Program-made: the position numbers and the translations under genes
Notes under the pieces: generated by a model
Told to the model about the DNA's origin: nothing
The model's input: only the letters and a program-made list of their open reading frames with translations
The model's database searches: none
In this document: piece by piece, positions 49,442-59,497 of the stretch
How the letters are laid out: each line of letters starts with the position of its first letter
Numbering within the stretch: the stretch's first letter is position 1
Source of the DNA: JAENVU01 sp038250905
GTDB lineage: Bacteria > Actinomycetota > Acidimicrobiia > IMCC26256 > JAENVU01
DNA length: 64,000 nt
Direction of reading: 5' to 3'
Assembly: GCA_038250905.1 (NCBI GenBank)
Contig: JBBSBV010000017.1
Coordinates: forward strand, 27,440 to 91,439

Positions 49442-52038
49442 CCGGCGGTCTCACCGAGGCCGAAGCGGCGGCTCGGCTCCGCCGGGACGGACCGAACGTC
49501 CTGCCCACCGCGCGCCGCCGGAGCGCGGTGCGCGAGCTCGCCGCGCAGATGGTCCACTTCTTCGCCGTGATGTTGTGGATTGCCGGCGGGCTGGCGTTCC
49601 TCGCCGGGCTGCCCGAGTTGGCGATCGCGATCTTCGTCGTGATCTTGGTGAACGGCGTCTTCGCGTTCGCGCAGGAGGCGCGTGCCGAGCGGGCTGCAGC
49701 TCGCCTGCGTGACCTGCTGCCCCGACGCGCCGTCGTGGTGCGCGACGGGATCGAGCAGGAGCTCGACGCGACGGCGCTGGTGGTCGGCGATCTCGTCGTG
49801 CTGGGTCCCGGCGACCGCGTCTCCGCCGATCTGCGCACCGTGGACGCGAACACACTCGCCGTCGACACCGCGATGCTCACCGGGGAGAGCGTGCCGAGCC
49901 ATATCGATGTCGGCGGTGCCGTCGCGGCCGGGTCGTTCGTGGTGGAGGGCGACGGCCGCGCGGAAGTCACGGCGACGGGGACGAACACGCGCCTCGCGGG
50001 AATCGCGCAGATGACGACATCGGCGCGCCGGCCTCGCGGGCCACTCGCCGAAGAGCTTGATCGCGTGGTGCGGACGATCGCGACGATCGCCCTCACGGTC
50101 GGCGGCGGGTTCTTCGTGATCGCGGTGCTCGTCGGCATGTCCGCGGCGGACGGCTTCCTGTTCGCCATCGGCGTGACGGTTGCACTGGTTCCCGAGGGCC
50201 TGCTCCCGACCGTGACGCTGTCCTTGGCGATCGGCGCGCAGCGTATGGCCGCGCGACATGCGCTCGTGCGTCGGCTCGAAGCGGTCGAGACCCTCGGATC
50301 GACGACGATCATCTGCACCGACAAGACCGGCACGCTGACGAGGAACGAGATGACCGTCGTGGAGGTCTGGATGCCCTCCGGCGCGGTCTCGGTCCACGGC
50401 GCGGGGTACGGACCCGACGGCACGGTCGATGGGAGCCCGGACGCGCTCGTCGCGGCGCGCCGGGTCGCCGAGGTGGCCGCGGCGGCGTCGACCGGCGCCG
50501 CGGTCGAGGTCGACGGCGTCTGGGTCGCGCGCGGCGACCCGATGGAAGCCGCGATCGATGCGCTCACCCGGCGAGTCGGACCGCCGCGTGACCCGATCAC
50601 GTCGGACGTGCGGCGCCGGCTCCCGTTCGACGCCCGGCGGCGGCGGATGTCGGTGGTCGTCGGGGACCAACTGTGTCTGAAGGGTGCCGCGGACGGAGTG
50701 CTGGAGCGGTGTCGCGACGTACCCGCGGACGCACCGGTCGTGCTCCAACGGCTCGCCCGCCGCGGGTTGCGGGTCGTCGCGGTCGCCCGCCGCGACCTGC
50801 CGCCCGGCGAGGACGTCAGGGCCTCGACGGCCGACGAGCTCGAGCAGGAACTCACCTTCCTGGGGCTCGTCGCGCTCGAGGATCCGCCACGCGAGGAGGC
50901 CGCCGCGGCGATCGCGCGCTGTCGGGGCGCCGGCATTGCCGTGGTGATGGTCACGGGTGATCATCCCGATACCGCCGCGGCCATCGCACGAGAGGTCGGG
51001 TTGGCCCAACCCGGGAGCCCGGTGCTCACGGGCGACGCCCTTCCCGATGACGACGAGGTGCTCGCGGCCATGCTCGACCACGACGGTGCCGTGGTCGCGC
51101 GCGTCGCGCCCGAGGACAAGCTTCGCATCGCCCAGTGTCTGCAGCGGCGCGGTCATGTCGTGGCGATGACCGGCGATGGCGTGAACGACGGGCCTGCGCT
51201 CCAGGCCGCCGACATCGGGATCGCCATGGGTCGCAGCGGCACCGACGTCGCCCGCGAGGCCGCGGATCTGGTGTTGCTCGATGACGACTTCGCCACCATC
51301 GTCGTCGCCATCGAGCACGGTCGGGCGACGTTCAAGAACATCCGCCGCTTCCTCACGTACCACCTGACCGACAACGTGGCCGAGCTGACCCCCTTCGTGC
51401 TGTGGGCGCTCTCGGGCGGGCGGCTGCCGCTCGCGTTGACCGTGTTGCAGGTGCTCGCGCTCGACATCGGGACCGATCTGCTGCCGGCGCTGGCGCTCGG
51501 CGGCGAACCGCCGAGTCCGTACTCGCTCGAAGGTCCGCCGTTGCGGCGCCGCCTGCTCGACCGCGGCGTGCTCACGCGCGTGTTCGGGGTTCTCGGCCCG
51601 ACCGAGGCGGTCATGGAGATGTCCGCGTTTCTCGTCACGTACCTGGCAATGGGGTGGCGGCCCGGCGACACCTTCTCGCAGTCAGTGCTGGCGACCGCCT
51701 CCGGTGCCGCGTTCGCGGCCGTCGTGCTCAGCCAGATCGCCAATGCGTTCGCCTGTCGCAGCACCCGGCGCAACGTCGTGCAGGTGGGTTGGGCGTCCAA
51801 CCGGTTCCTGTTGGTCGCGGTCGCGGTGGAGTTCGCGACACTCGTGGTGTTCCTGTCCGTCCCCGCGATCTCGGACCTGCTCCGTCAGGCGGTGCCGAGT
51901 GTCGCCGGCGGGGTCGTGGCCCTGAGTGCGATCCCGGCGCTGCTGATCGTGGACGGGATCGCCAAGGCTGTCCTTCGTCGACGCGCCGCGGTCGGTGGTC
52001 GCGGCGCCTTCGACGGTTCGCCGCTCAGTTCGGTGTGA
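49438..52038 (+). CDS. P-type (P2-like) cation-transporting ATPase
   Basis: An 866-aa membrane ATPase. TGES is at 148-151, the M4 PEGL motif at 252-255 (VPEGLLPTVTLSLAIGAQRM), the phosphorylated D295 in DKTGTLT, then KGAADGV, TGDHPDTAAAIA and GDGVNDGPALQAADIGIAMG. About ten membrane helices. PEGLL and the C-terminal helices resemble P2 pumps of the Ca2+ or Na+/K+ type; the ion is not certain. The GTG at 49438 overlaps the ppsA stop. The 3' end overlaps a convergent gene by 14 bases. Confidence 0.9.
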   Translation: MTGGLTEAEAAARLRRDGPNVLPTARRRSAVRELAAQMVHFFAVMLWIAGGLAFLAGLPELAIAIFVVILVNGVFAFAQEARAERAAARLRDLLPRRAVVVRDGIEQELDATALVVGDLVVLGPGDRVSADLRTVDANTLAVDTAMLTGESVPSHIDVGGAVAAGSFVVEGDGRAEVTATGTNTRLAGIAQMTTSARRPRGPLAEELDRVVRTIATIALTVGGGFFVIAVLVGMSAADGFLFAIGVTVALVPEGLLPTVTLSLAIGAQRMAARHALVRRLEAVETLGSTTIICTDKTGTLTRNEMTVVEVWMPSGAVSVHGAGYGPDGTVDGSPDALVAARRVAEVAAAASTGAAVEVDGVWVARGDPMEAAIDALTRRVGPPRDPITSDVRRRLPFDARRRRMSVVVGDQLCLKGAADGVLERCRDVPADAPVVLQRLARRGLRVVAVARRDLPPGEDVRASTADELEQELTFLGLVALEDPPREEAAAAIARCRGAGIAVVMVTGDHPDTAAAIAREVGLAQPGSPVLTGDALPDDDEVLAAMLDHDGAVVARVAPEDKLRIAQCLQRRGHVVAMTGDGVNDGPALQAADIGIAMGRSGTDVAREAADLVLLDDDFATIVVAIEHGRATFKNIRRFLTYHLTDNVAELTPFVLWALSGGRLPLALTVLQVLALDIGTDLLPALALGGEPPSPYSLEGPPLRRRLLDRGVLTRVFGVLGPTEAVMEMSAFLVTYLAMGWRPGDTFSQSVLATASGAAFAAVVLSQIANAFACRSTRRNVVQVGWASNRFLLVAVAVEFATLVVFLSVPAISDLLRQAVPSVAGGVVALSAIPALLIVDGIAKAVLRRRAAVGGRGAFDGSPLSSV

Positions 52039-53059
52039 TCACGGCCCGACCGCGCAACGTGCCGGCGCGCATCCGGTCGTAGGCGTCGAGGGCGCGGTCG
52101 AGAGGGAAGCGCTCGACCTCGGCGCGGATGCGACCGGCGCGGGCCAGGTTGAGCACCTCGACGAGCTCCGTGATCGAGCCCCAATACGTGGTCGCGACGG
52201 CGGCCTCGTAGGGCAGGCCGAAGTAGCTGAAGGGCAGCGTGCCTCCCGCGATGCCGACGACGGTCAGGTGACCGCGCACGCGCACCACCTTGGCCGCGAG
52301 TGCGAGCGTGGCATCGGCGCCGACGAGGTCGAGGACGAGCTCGGCGCCGAGCCCATTCGTCGCGTCCCTGATGCGCGCCTCGGCGTCGTCGTCTGGCGCG
52401 ATCGCGAGGTCGGCCCCGAGCTCGAGCGCCTGACGCCGTTTCTGCCCGTCGAGGTCGACCACCACGAGGCGGCTCGGTGTCAACGCGCGCACGAGCTGGA
52501 TCGCGAGATGGCCGAGCCCGCCCGCGCCGATGACTACGACGGTGGTGCCGGGCACGAGTAACGGAAGTGAGCGCTTCAACGCGTGATACGGCGTGAGGGC
52601 GGCGTCGGTCAGCGGCGCCGCGTCCACCGGGTCGAGGTCGCCGAGCGGCACGGTGAGGCGGGCCGGCACGCGGACGAACTCCGCCATGCCGCCGTCGTGG
52701 CCGATGCCGGGCGCCAGCATGCGGAGCTCGGAAGCCCGGTCGCAGTAGTTCTCGGAACCCGTGCGACAGGTGGGGCAGCGTCCGCAACCCCAAGGTCCAT
52801 AGACCGCGACCGCCTCGCCGGTCTGCAGTCCGTCGACGCCCGGGCCCAGCGTTTCTACGTACCCGGTGGTCTCGTGGCCGAGGACGAAGGGGGGATCGAA
52901 CGGCATCGCGCCGGGCGGGAACTCCATGAGGTGGAGGTCGCTGTGGCAGGCGCCGGCCCCGGCGACCCGCAGAAGAACCTCCCCGGAGCCGGGTTCGGGC
53001 ACCGGAACGTCACGAAGTTCGGGCGGGGCGAGCCAGGCAGGGAGCACGAGTGCGCGCAT
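52025..53059 (-). CDS. Zinc-dependent alcohol dehydrogenase (MDR family)
   Basis: A 344-aa medium-chain dehydrogenase. Catalytic zinc ligands are C38 and H62 (GACHSDLH, LGHETTGYVE). The structural zinc lobe has C92, C95, C98 and C106 (GCGRCPTC, NYC). The NAD(P) fold has VIGAGGLGHLAIQL and VVVDLDGQKR, the Asp favouring NAD. The substrate is unknown. The ATG at 53059 is preceded by TCTGAT-N6. Confidence 0.9.
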   Translation of the reverse strand: MRALVLPAWLAPPELRDVPVPEPGSGEVLLRVAGAGACHSDLHLMEFPPGAMPFDPPFVLGHETTGYVETLGPGVDGLQTGEAVAVYGPWGCGRCPTCRTGSENYCDRASELRMLAPGIGHDGGMAEFVRVPARLTVPLGDLDPVDAAPLTDAALTPYHALKRSLPLLVPGTTVVVIGAGGLGHLAIQLVRALTPSRLVVVDLDGQKRRQALELGADLAIAPDDDAEARIRDATNGLGAELVLDLVGADATLALAAKVVRVRGHLTVVGIAGGTLPFSYFGLPYEAAVATTYWGSITELVEVLNLARAGRIRAEVERFPLDRALDAYDRMRAGTLRGRAVITPN

Positions 53060-53129
53060 ACGTCCATCAGAACGCACGGAGGGGCCGCGCCGACAGGGCC
53101 GAAGGTCACGGGCCGGCCGGCCGCGCCGG

Positions 53130-54485
53130 TCAGAGCCCGGTCGGGTAAGTCTCCGGGGGCTCGCCGCGGATCCAGTGCTCGGTCGGCTCGAGTGGCTGCA
53201 CCGCGTGGGTCTCGTCGATGTGGACCACGATGTCGAACTGCTCGGCGATACGTGCCGGGAAGTAGTGACTCTGTCGTTCCGTCTCCGGGCGGTAGATGAC
53301 GCCGATGGCCCGCTCGAGCCGAGTCGACGACAGCGCGTCACGCATGGCCGGGTCGGCGCAGTCGACCCACCACTTGGCCGAGCCCACCTCGTGGAAGAGA
53401 GCCTCGAAGCTGTCGAACCGCGCGGGCCGAACCGTGCGTCGCTCGGCTCGCGCGCCCCAGTCGCGCGCCGCGGTCACCTCACCGGCGAAGGTGGTGAACC
53501 CGACGAGCACGCTCGACTGTCCGTAGCGCTGCCGGACCAGTTGACCGACGTTGAGTTCGCCACGCGCCGACATCCCGGTGGCGCGGGCGTCGCCGACGTG
53601 TGAGTTGTGCTCCCAGATCGCGATCGCCGGGCGATGGTGGTGATGACCGAGATGCTCCAACAGCGCGTCGGCCGTATTGGCCATGTGCCGGTCACGCAGA
53701 TTCCACGAGGAGGCCTCGGCTCGGTACATCTGCTGGTAGTACTCCTCGGCGTCCCGCACAACGACTGCGTTCTGCTCCGCGAAGAACGCCTCGTCGAAGG
53801 CGTCCATGCCGTCACGCCGGACGTAGTCCGCCGTCTTCGCACGCAGTTCGATCAGCTGACTGACGACCTCGTCCTGGCAGGGTGGTGCGCCTTGATACGC
53901 GAGCGCGTATCCGTACGATTGTCCTTCCGGACTGCCGAAGCGATCGAAGCAGCCGTACCGCGCCCGCGCCCGCACCGCCTCCTGGGGATCGACGGACTCC
54001 AGGTACGCGACGACCGCCTCCATCGATGCTCCGAGGCTGTACAGGTCGAGCCCGTAGAACCGGACGCGCGCCGCGGGCGGCCGGCGCGCATTGTGGTCGT
54101 GCAGCCATTCGACGAACGCGAGCACGTCCCGATTGCGCCACATCCAGGTCGGAAACCGCTGGAAGCCGCGCAGGGCGTGCTCGGCATCCTGGTCGAGGGA
54201 CTGCCCGAGGACGTATCGGTTGACGCGGTAGGCATCGGGCCAGTCGCCCTCGACTGCCACCGCCTGCACGTCGCCCGCCTCGATGAGCCGACGCGTCAGC
54301 TCCGCCCGCTCGGCGTAGAACTCGTGGGTGCCGTGCGAGGCCTCGCCGAAGAGCACGAGCTGATGACCTCGCAGTCGCCGGATGAGCCGCTCGTCGTGCG
54401 CACACATCCCGGTGAGCGTGTGGGCGCGGCTCCGGATCGTCGCGACCGGAGTAGTGGTCCGCATTACGCCGGCGCCTTCGGTCAT
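53130..54485 (-). CDS. Erythromycin esterase-family protein
   Basis: A 451-aa protein. The EreA/B-type motifs are VLFGEASHGTHEFYAERAEL (conserved Glu and His), AVEGDWPDAYRVNRYV, WMWRNRDVLAFVEWLHDHN, IWEHNSHVGDARATGM and ERAIGVIYRPETERQSHYFP. Resistance esterases belong to this superfamily, but many actinobacterial members lie next to phosphoribosyltransferase genes and have unknown roles. The ATG at 54485 has GGGGTGGG upstream. A GTG at 54506 would give a GTGA overlap with the upstream gene. Confidence 0.88.
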   Translation of the reverse strand: MTEGAGVMRTTTPVATIRSRAHTLTGMCAHDERLIRRLRGHQLVLFGEASHGTHEFYAERAELTRRLIEAGDVQAVAVEGDWPDAYRVNRYVLGQSLDQDAEHALRGFQRFPTWMWRNRDVLAFVEWLHDHNARRPPAARVRFYGLDLYSLGASMEAVVAYLESVDPQEAVRARARYGCFDRFGSPEGQSYGYALAYQGAPPCQDEVVSQLIELRAKTADYVRRDGMDAFDEAFFAEQNAVVVRDAEEYYQQMYRAEASSWNLRDRHMANTADALLEHLGHHHHRPAIAIWEHNSHVGDARATGMSARGELNVGQLVRQRYGQSSVLVGFTTFAGEVTAARDWGARAERRTVRPARFDSFEALFHEVGSAKWWVDCADPAMRDALSSTRLERAIGVIYRPETERQSHYFPARIAEQFDIVVHIDETHAVQPLEPTEHWIRGEPPETYPTGL

Positions 54486-54502
54486 CTCGCCCACCCCGCC
54501 CG

Positions 54503-55840
54503 TCACCAGGTACTCGTCGGCAGCGGCCGTGCACCGACTGTCGACGTCGCCAGGAAGCGGTCGAACCATTGGGTGGCGAGACGGGCGACGCGCTCGAGCG
54601 CGCCGGGTTCCTCGAACAGGTGCCCCGCACCGGGGACGATCTCGATCACGTGGAGCGCGCGGAGTTGGGCACTCGCGAACTCGTTGGCCGCGAACGTCGG
54701 CCCGTCGGCGCCGCCGACGATCATCAGGATCGGGCACCGAAGGGAGTTCAGGGCATCCGCCGCGAGATCCGGACGGCCGCCCCGGGAGACCAGCGCCTCG
54801 ATCGGCGAGTCCGGCATGGCCGCGACCGTGATCGCGGCGGCGGCCCCGGTGCTGGCGCCGAAGAGCCCGATCGCCGCCTGCCGGGTCTCCGGCCGATCCC
54901 TGACCCAGTCCACGGCGCGGCGGAGCCGGGCGGCCAGCAGCGGAATGTCGAAGACCAGTCGCCGATCGCCGGACTCGGCGTCGGTGAGCAGGTCGAACAG
55001 GAGCGTCGCGAACCCGTGCGAGTTGAGCGCGGCCGCGACCGCCTGGTTGCGGCGGCTGTGCCGGCTGCTGCCGCTGCCGTGCGCGAACACGATGACGCCC
55101 CGTGGCTCCAGCGGGACGTCGAACCAGCCGTCGAGCGTCACCTCGCCCGCGGGGATCCGCACCGCGTTTCTCACGACAGGCCCCGCGGTGGGCAACCGGC
55201 CGTCGCCCGGGATCGCCGACCGGAGTGCCTGCTCCACCTCCTCGTCGGACGTGGGACCGAAGTGCTCGTACCAGGTGCCGACCGCGTGGAAGTCGGGAGG
55301 TGTCATGACCGCGATGACTCCGTCGACCTCGAGGCGTGCCGGATCGAGCGAGTCGGGCGCGCCGACCGGCACGGCAAGGATCACCCGTGACGCGTTGCGA
55401 GCACGTGCGCATCGAGCGGCGGCGTGGGCGGTAGAGCCGGTCGCGAGTCCGTCGTCGACGATGACCGCGGTTCGGCCGTCGAGGGAGACCGGCGGACGGC
55501 CTTGCCGGTAGCGGGCGGCCTGACGGGTGAGCTCTCTCCGCTCACGAACCTCGATGGCCTGCACCGCATCGTCGGAGACCCGGAACCGTTCGGTGATCTC
55601 GTGGTCCACGACCCGCACGCCGCCCTCGGCGATCGCGCCCATCGCGAACTCCGGGTGACCGGGCAACCCGAGCTTGCGTACGCAGATGACATCGAGGGGC
55701 GCGCCCAGCACGCGCGCCACCTGGGCGGCGACCGGGACGCCGCCACGGGGGAGACCGAGGACGACGACGTCGTCCCGGATCTCCTCCCGCACGGCCCCGG
55801 CAAGCCGGCGCCCGGCGTCCTCGCGATCGATGAACCTCAT
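54503..55840 (-). CDS. Phosphoribosyltransferase-alpha/beta-hydrolase fusion
   Basis: A 445-aa fusion. Residues 1-215 are a PRTase with FIDREDAGRRLAGAVREEIR, LGLPRGGVPVAAQVARVLGA and the PRPP loop AVIVDDGLATGSTAHAAARC. Residues of about 225-440 are a dienelactone-hydrolase-like domain with VFAHGSGSSRHSRRNQAVAA (oxyanion), nucleophile GLFGASTGAAAA, ILMIVGGADGPT (acid) and PGAGHLFEEPG (His). The joint function is unknown. It is followed, overlapping or nearly so, by the erythromycin-esterase-family gene, a pairing that suggests one pathway. CATCCT lies six bases upstream of the ATG. Confidence 0.88.
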   Translation of the reverse strand: MRFIDREDAGRRLAGAVREEIRDDVVVLGLPRGGVPVAAQVARVLGAPLDVICVRKLGLPGHPEFAMGAIAEGGVRVVDHEITERFRVSDDAVQAIEVRERRELTRQAARYRQGRPPVSLDGRTAVIVDDGLATGSTAHAAARCARARNASRVILAVPVGAPDSLDPARLEVDGVIAVMTPPDFHAVGTWYEHFGPTSDEEVEQALRSAIPGDGRLPTAGPVVRNAVRIPAGEVTLDGWFDVPLEPRGVIVFAHGSGSSRHSRRNQAVAAALNSHGFATLLFDLLTDAESGDRRLVFDIPLLAARLRRAVDWVRDRPETRQAAIGLFGASTGAAAAITVAAMPDSPIEALVSRGGRPDLAADALNSLRCPILMIVGGADGPTFAANEFASAQLRALHVIEIVPGAGHLFEEPGALERVARLATQWFDRFLATSTVGARPLPTSTW

Positions 55841-55958
55841 AGCCGCAGGATGCGTCGCTCGAACTCGACATAACAGTGCCGGAGGTCCCAACTTGGCGCG
55901 TGCGGCAGCCGGCAGCACCTGACATTCGGCCGGGAGGTGCTTGCTCGACCGAACGAAC

Positions 55959-57506
55959 TCAGGTTCGGCGCTCCGCTCGAAACTCGTCGCGGAGTTTGTG
56001 TTTGGCGACCTTGCCGTTGTCCTGGCGGGGGAGCCGCTCGACGAACGCGACCTGACGCGGGCACTTGAACGTGGCGAGCCGGGCACGGCAGAACTCGATG
56101 AGTTCGGCCGCGAGCGCGTCGCTCGACTTGACTCCGGCCGCGACCTCGACGACAGCGAGTACCGACTCTCCCCACTCGTCGTCGGGGACGCCGATGGTGG
56201 CCGCGTCGCCCACGGCCGGATGTTCGAGCAGCACCGCGTCGACCTCGGCGGGATAGATGTTCACGCCGCCCGACACGATGAGGTGTGCGCTGCGGTCGGT
56301 GAGGAACAGGTAGCCGTCGTCGTCGAGGTAGCCGACGTCGCCGAGGGTGAAGTACTCACCGCGGTACGCGCCTTCGGTCTTCGCCGGGTCGCCGTGGTAC
56401 ACGAAGCGTTCGGCCGGGTTCGACTTGATCCATACGCTGCCGGCCGTTCCGGTGGGAAGCGGGACGGCATCGTCGTCACCCACGATCACATGGTCCGCGG
56501 GCTCCGGCTTCCCGACGGTGCCGGGCTTGCGGAGCCACGTCCTCGGATCGACGAGAGTGGCCGCGCCTTCCGTGGCCCCGTAGTACTCCCACACCACCGG
56601 ACCGAGCCAGTCCAGCAATCGTTGCTTCACGTGGACCGGACACGGTGCGGCGCCGTGGATCACCGCGAGCAGCGTCGACGTGTCGGCCGCGTCGCGCACG
56701 GCCGCGGGCAGCGCGAGGAGCCGGTGGAACATCGTCGGCACCATGTGGGTGTGGGTCACGCGGTGTTCGCCGATGAGCCGGAGCGCCTCGGTCGCGTCCC
56801 ATTGGTCCATCAGTACGAGGGTCGCCCCTCCGTGGAGCGGAGTGTTCAGCGACAGCATCAGCGGCGCGGTGTGGTACATCGGGCCGGTCACCAGATGGAC
56901 CGCGCCGGGGAGATAGCCCGAGAACTTGGCTTCGGTCAGGGTGGTGACGCCATCGGTGCGGGGCCGGGAGACGCCCTTGGGCCGACCGGTCGTGCCCGAG
57001 GTGTAGAGCATGATCGTGCCGCGGACCGGCTCGTCGATCGGGTCGCCGGCGTGCTCGGCGATGGCCGCCTCGTAGTCGACCCATCCGGCGATCGAAGGTC
57101 CGACGGCCAGGCGCACCGGCACGGCCGCGGCGGCGGGTGCGAGGTCTGGGAGGGAGCCGTGGAGCACCACGGCCCAGGCCCCGCAGTCTTCGATGATGTA
57201 GCGCGCTTCGTCGAGTCCGAGATGCCAGTTGACCGGGGTGATCCGCAGCCCGGCCCGTTGCGCGGCGGCGTACACCTCGACCCACTCGGCGGAGTTCGGC
57301 GCCACGATCGCGATCGCGTCGTCGACCGCGAGACCCTCGGCGCGGAGGTACCGCACCAATCGATTCACCCGGGCATCGAGCTCGGCGTAGGTGAGGGTCA
57401 TCGGTGCCGATACGACGGCGAGCCGGTCGGGCTCGGTGGCCGCGAACCACGAGATCACCCGGCCTTCGGCGGCCGCGGATTCGAGGCTGGACGGGGGAGC
57501 AGGCAC
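55959..57506 (-). CDS. Acyl-CoA synthetase (AMP-forming)
   Basis: A 515-aa ANL-superfamily enzyme. Motifs are the P-loop IMLYTSGTTGRPKGVSRP, YYGATEGAATLV, GYLDDDGYLFLTDRSAHLIV (A8 hinge) and the catalytic Lys at RQDNGKVAKHKLRDEF. It activates a carboxylic acid, probably a fatty acid, to acyl-CoA. The GTG start is preceded by TAGCGT eight bases upstream. Stands alone between the PRTase fusion and a helicase gene. Confidence 0.92.
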   Translation of the reverse strand: MPAPPSSLESAAAEGRVISWFAATEPDRLAVVSAPMTLTYAELDARVNRLVRYLRAEGLAVDDAIAIVAPNSAEWVEVYAAAQRAGLRITPVNWHLGLDEARYIIEDCGAWAVVLHGSLPDLAPAAAAVPVRLAVGPSIAGWVDYEAAIAEHAGDPIDEPVRGTIMLYTSGTTGRPKGVSRPRTDGVTTLTEAKFSGYLPGAVHLVTGPMYHTAPLMLSLNTPLHGGATLVLMDQWDATEALRLIGEHRVTHTHMVPTMFHRLLALPAAVRDAADTSTLLAVIHGAAPCPVHVKQRLLDWLGPVVWEYYGATEGAATLVDPRTWLRKPGTVGKPEPADHVIVGDDDAVPLPTGTAGSVWIKSNPAERFVYHGDPAKTEGAYRGEYFTLGDVGYLDDDGYLFLTDRSAHLIVSGGVNIYPAEVDAVLLEHPAVGDAATIGVPDDEWGESVLAVVEVAAGVKSSDALAAELIEFCRARLATFKCPRQVAFVERLPRQDNGKVAKHKLRDEFRAERRT

Positions 57507-57530
57507 GGTCGCGGACGCTACCGATCCCGG

Positions 57531-59441
57531 TCAGGCAGTGCACGTGGCGAGGAACTCGGCCACGACCTCGGGGTCGACGACGCGCCGCATCGGCGGGAGT
57601 GCGTCGAGCAGCGCGTTGCGGTAGCCCGCAGTCGCGAGGCGCCGGTCGAGCACCGCGACCACACCCCGATCGGCGCGGCTGCGGATGAGACGGCCCGCAC
57701 CCTGGGCGAGGACGAGCGCGGCGGCGGGCAGATCGACGTCGCCGAACCCCGATCCACCGTGGCGCTCGGCCTGCTCCCGACGGGCCTGCGCGAGGGGATC
57801 GTCGGGGCGGGCGAACGGGAGCCGGTCGAGGACCACGAGCACGCAACTCGGTCCCGGGATGTCGACGCCGGTCCAGAAGCTGCGCGTCGCAACCAGACAC
57901 GAGTGCTCGTCCTCGGCGAACCGGGCGAGGAGTACCCCCTTGGCGCTCTCACCCTGGACGAGCACCGGATGATCGGTCTCGGACCGCAGGGCGGCCGCCA
58001 TGCGGTCGACCGCGGCGCGGGACGTGCAGAGCACCAGCGCCCGGCCACCCGCGGCATCGGCCAGCCGGGCCGTCTCGGCGGTGGCGGCCTCCGCCCATTT
58101 CGGGTCCTTCGGCTCGGGAAGGTGGCGGGGGACGTAGAGCATCGCCTGCTCGCGGAAGTCGAACGGCGACTCCACCTCGAGGTCCACGTACCCGAGACCC
58201 GGGCGTTCGACCTCCTCGTCGTCCTCGACGGTGATGATCGGACCGAGTTCGGCGGTGGCGTCCAGGCCGAGTCGGCGCGTCAGCGCCAGGAACCGGGTCC
58301 CGCCACCGAGGGTCGCCGACGTGAGGATCGTCGGCATGCGCGCGAACAGGCGGGCGGCGAGAATCTTCGAGACGTCGACCGGCGCGAGGTGCAGCGTGGA
58401 GCGGTCCGCCCACACGACCTCGTCGGGGTCGGGCGCACGGAGGCGGCGCAGGGCGTCGAGTCGGGAGGCCGCGAGTTGTGTCGTCTGGGCCGCTGCGTTG
58501 GGGTCGCCACTCGCATCGATCGACGGGATCGCGCCGGCGAGCCGTTCGGCCGCGCTGCCCAACGCGTCGGCGACGGCCCCGATCGTCGGGTCGAGCCGCC
58601 CGTCGGCCCGTTCGAGCGCGCCCTCGAGCGCGTCGGCCGCCGCGGCGAGGGGGTCGGCGTCGTGGCGGCTGACCCCGACGCCCGTGAGGCGGCTCGCGAG
58701 TTGGCGCAGACCGCCGGGGGCCAGGTCGATCCCGAAGGCCGTGGTGGCGACATCCGCGAGTCCGTGCGCCTCGTCGAAGATCACCAGGTCGTGTTCCGGC
58801 AGCACCGCCCCACTCGACGCCAGATGCGCGCAGTACAACGCGTGGTTGACGATGAGGATGTCGGCACTGCCCGCGCGCTTGCGGGCGTGTTCGGCGAAAC
58901 AGTGGTCGCCGTCGTCGCACTTCGCGGCACCGGGGCATTCACGCGGTGCGCAACTCGCGGCCCGGCGGGACGCGTCGGCGACGTCGACCTCGGCGAAGTC
59001 GCCGGTGGCCGACGACGCGGCGAACTTCACCAGGCGTTGGATGTCGCGGTCGAGGGTGGGTCCGGGCCGCTCGTCGAGCAGCGCCTCGCCGGCACCCGCG
59101 CGGGTGAGCTTGGACCGGCAGACGTACTGACCGCGACCCTTGAGGAGCGCGGCGGTGAACTCCACCCCGCCGTGTTCGCGCAGGTGGGGGACGTCCTTGG
59201 ACCACAGCTGGTCCTGCAGGGTGAGCGTTGCGGTGGCGACGACCACCTTGGCGCCGGACGCCACCGCCGGGGCGAGGTAGGCGAGGCTCTTGCCGGATCC
59301 GGTGGGGGCTTCGGCGACGAGGTGGTGGGTACCGGCGATGGCATCGGCAACGGCGGCAGCCAGGGTGCGCTGGCCGGGGCGGTCGTCACCCCCGAGGCCT
59401 GCGACCCCGCGTTCCAACACCTCGTCCCACGTCACCGCCAC
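57531..59441 (-). CDS. DinG/XPD-like Fe-S DNA helicase
   Basis: A 636-aa superfamily 2 helicase. Walker A is APTGSGKS (45-52) and the DEAH box is VIFDEAHGLAD (223-226). The Fe-S domain has C108, C164, C169, C175 and C181 (YVCRSK, SCAPRECPGAAKCDDGDHC), of which four would ligate a 4Fe-4S cluster. C-terminal motifs ATRSFWTGVDIPG and QGAGRLIRSRADRG are present. It unwinds DNA with 5' overhangs in repair. The GTG at 59441 is chosen; a GTG at 59435 is possible. No LexA box was noticed upstream. Confidence 0.88.
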   Translation of the reverse strand: MAVTWDEVLERGVAGLGGDDRPGQRTLAAAVADAIAGTHHLVAEAPTGSGKSLAYLAPAVASGAKVVVATATLTLQDQLWSKDVPHLREHGGVEFTAALLKGRGQYVCRSKLTRAGAGEALLDERPGPTLDRDIQRLVKFAASSATGDFAEVDVADASRRAASCAPRECPGAAKCDDGDHCFAEHARKRAGSADILIVNHALYCAHLASSGAVLPEHDLVIFDEAHGLADVATTAFGIDLAPGGLRQLASRLTGVGVSRHDADPLAAAADALEGALERADGRLDPTIGAVADALGSAAERLAGAIPSIDASGDPNAAAQTTQLAASRLDALRRLRAPDPDEVVWADRSTLHLAPVDVSKILAARLFARMPTILTSATLGGGTRFLALTRRLGLDATAELGPIITVEDDEEVERPGLGYVDLEVESPFDFREQAMLYVPRHLPEPKDPKWAEAATAETARLADAAGGRALVLCTSRAAVDRMAAALRSETDHPVLVQGESAKGVLLARFAEDEHSCLVATRSFWTGVDIPGPSCVLVVLDRLPFARPDDPLAQARREQAERHGGSGFGDVDLPAAALVLAQGAGRLIRSRADRGVVAVLDRRLATAGYRNALLDALPPMRRVVDPEVVAEFLATCTA

Positions 59442-59497
59442 CCGGTGACTCTGGCACCGATTGCTCGGCCGCGGCCGGACCGGGCCCGCGAGTCGGG

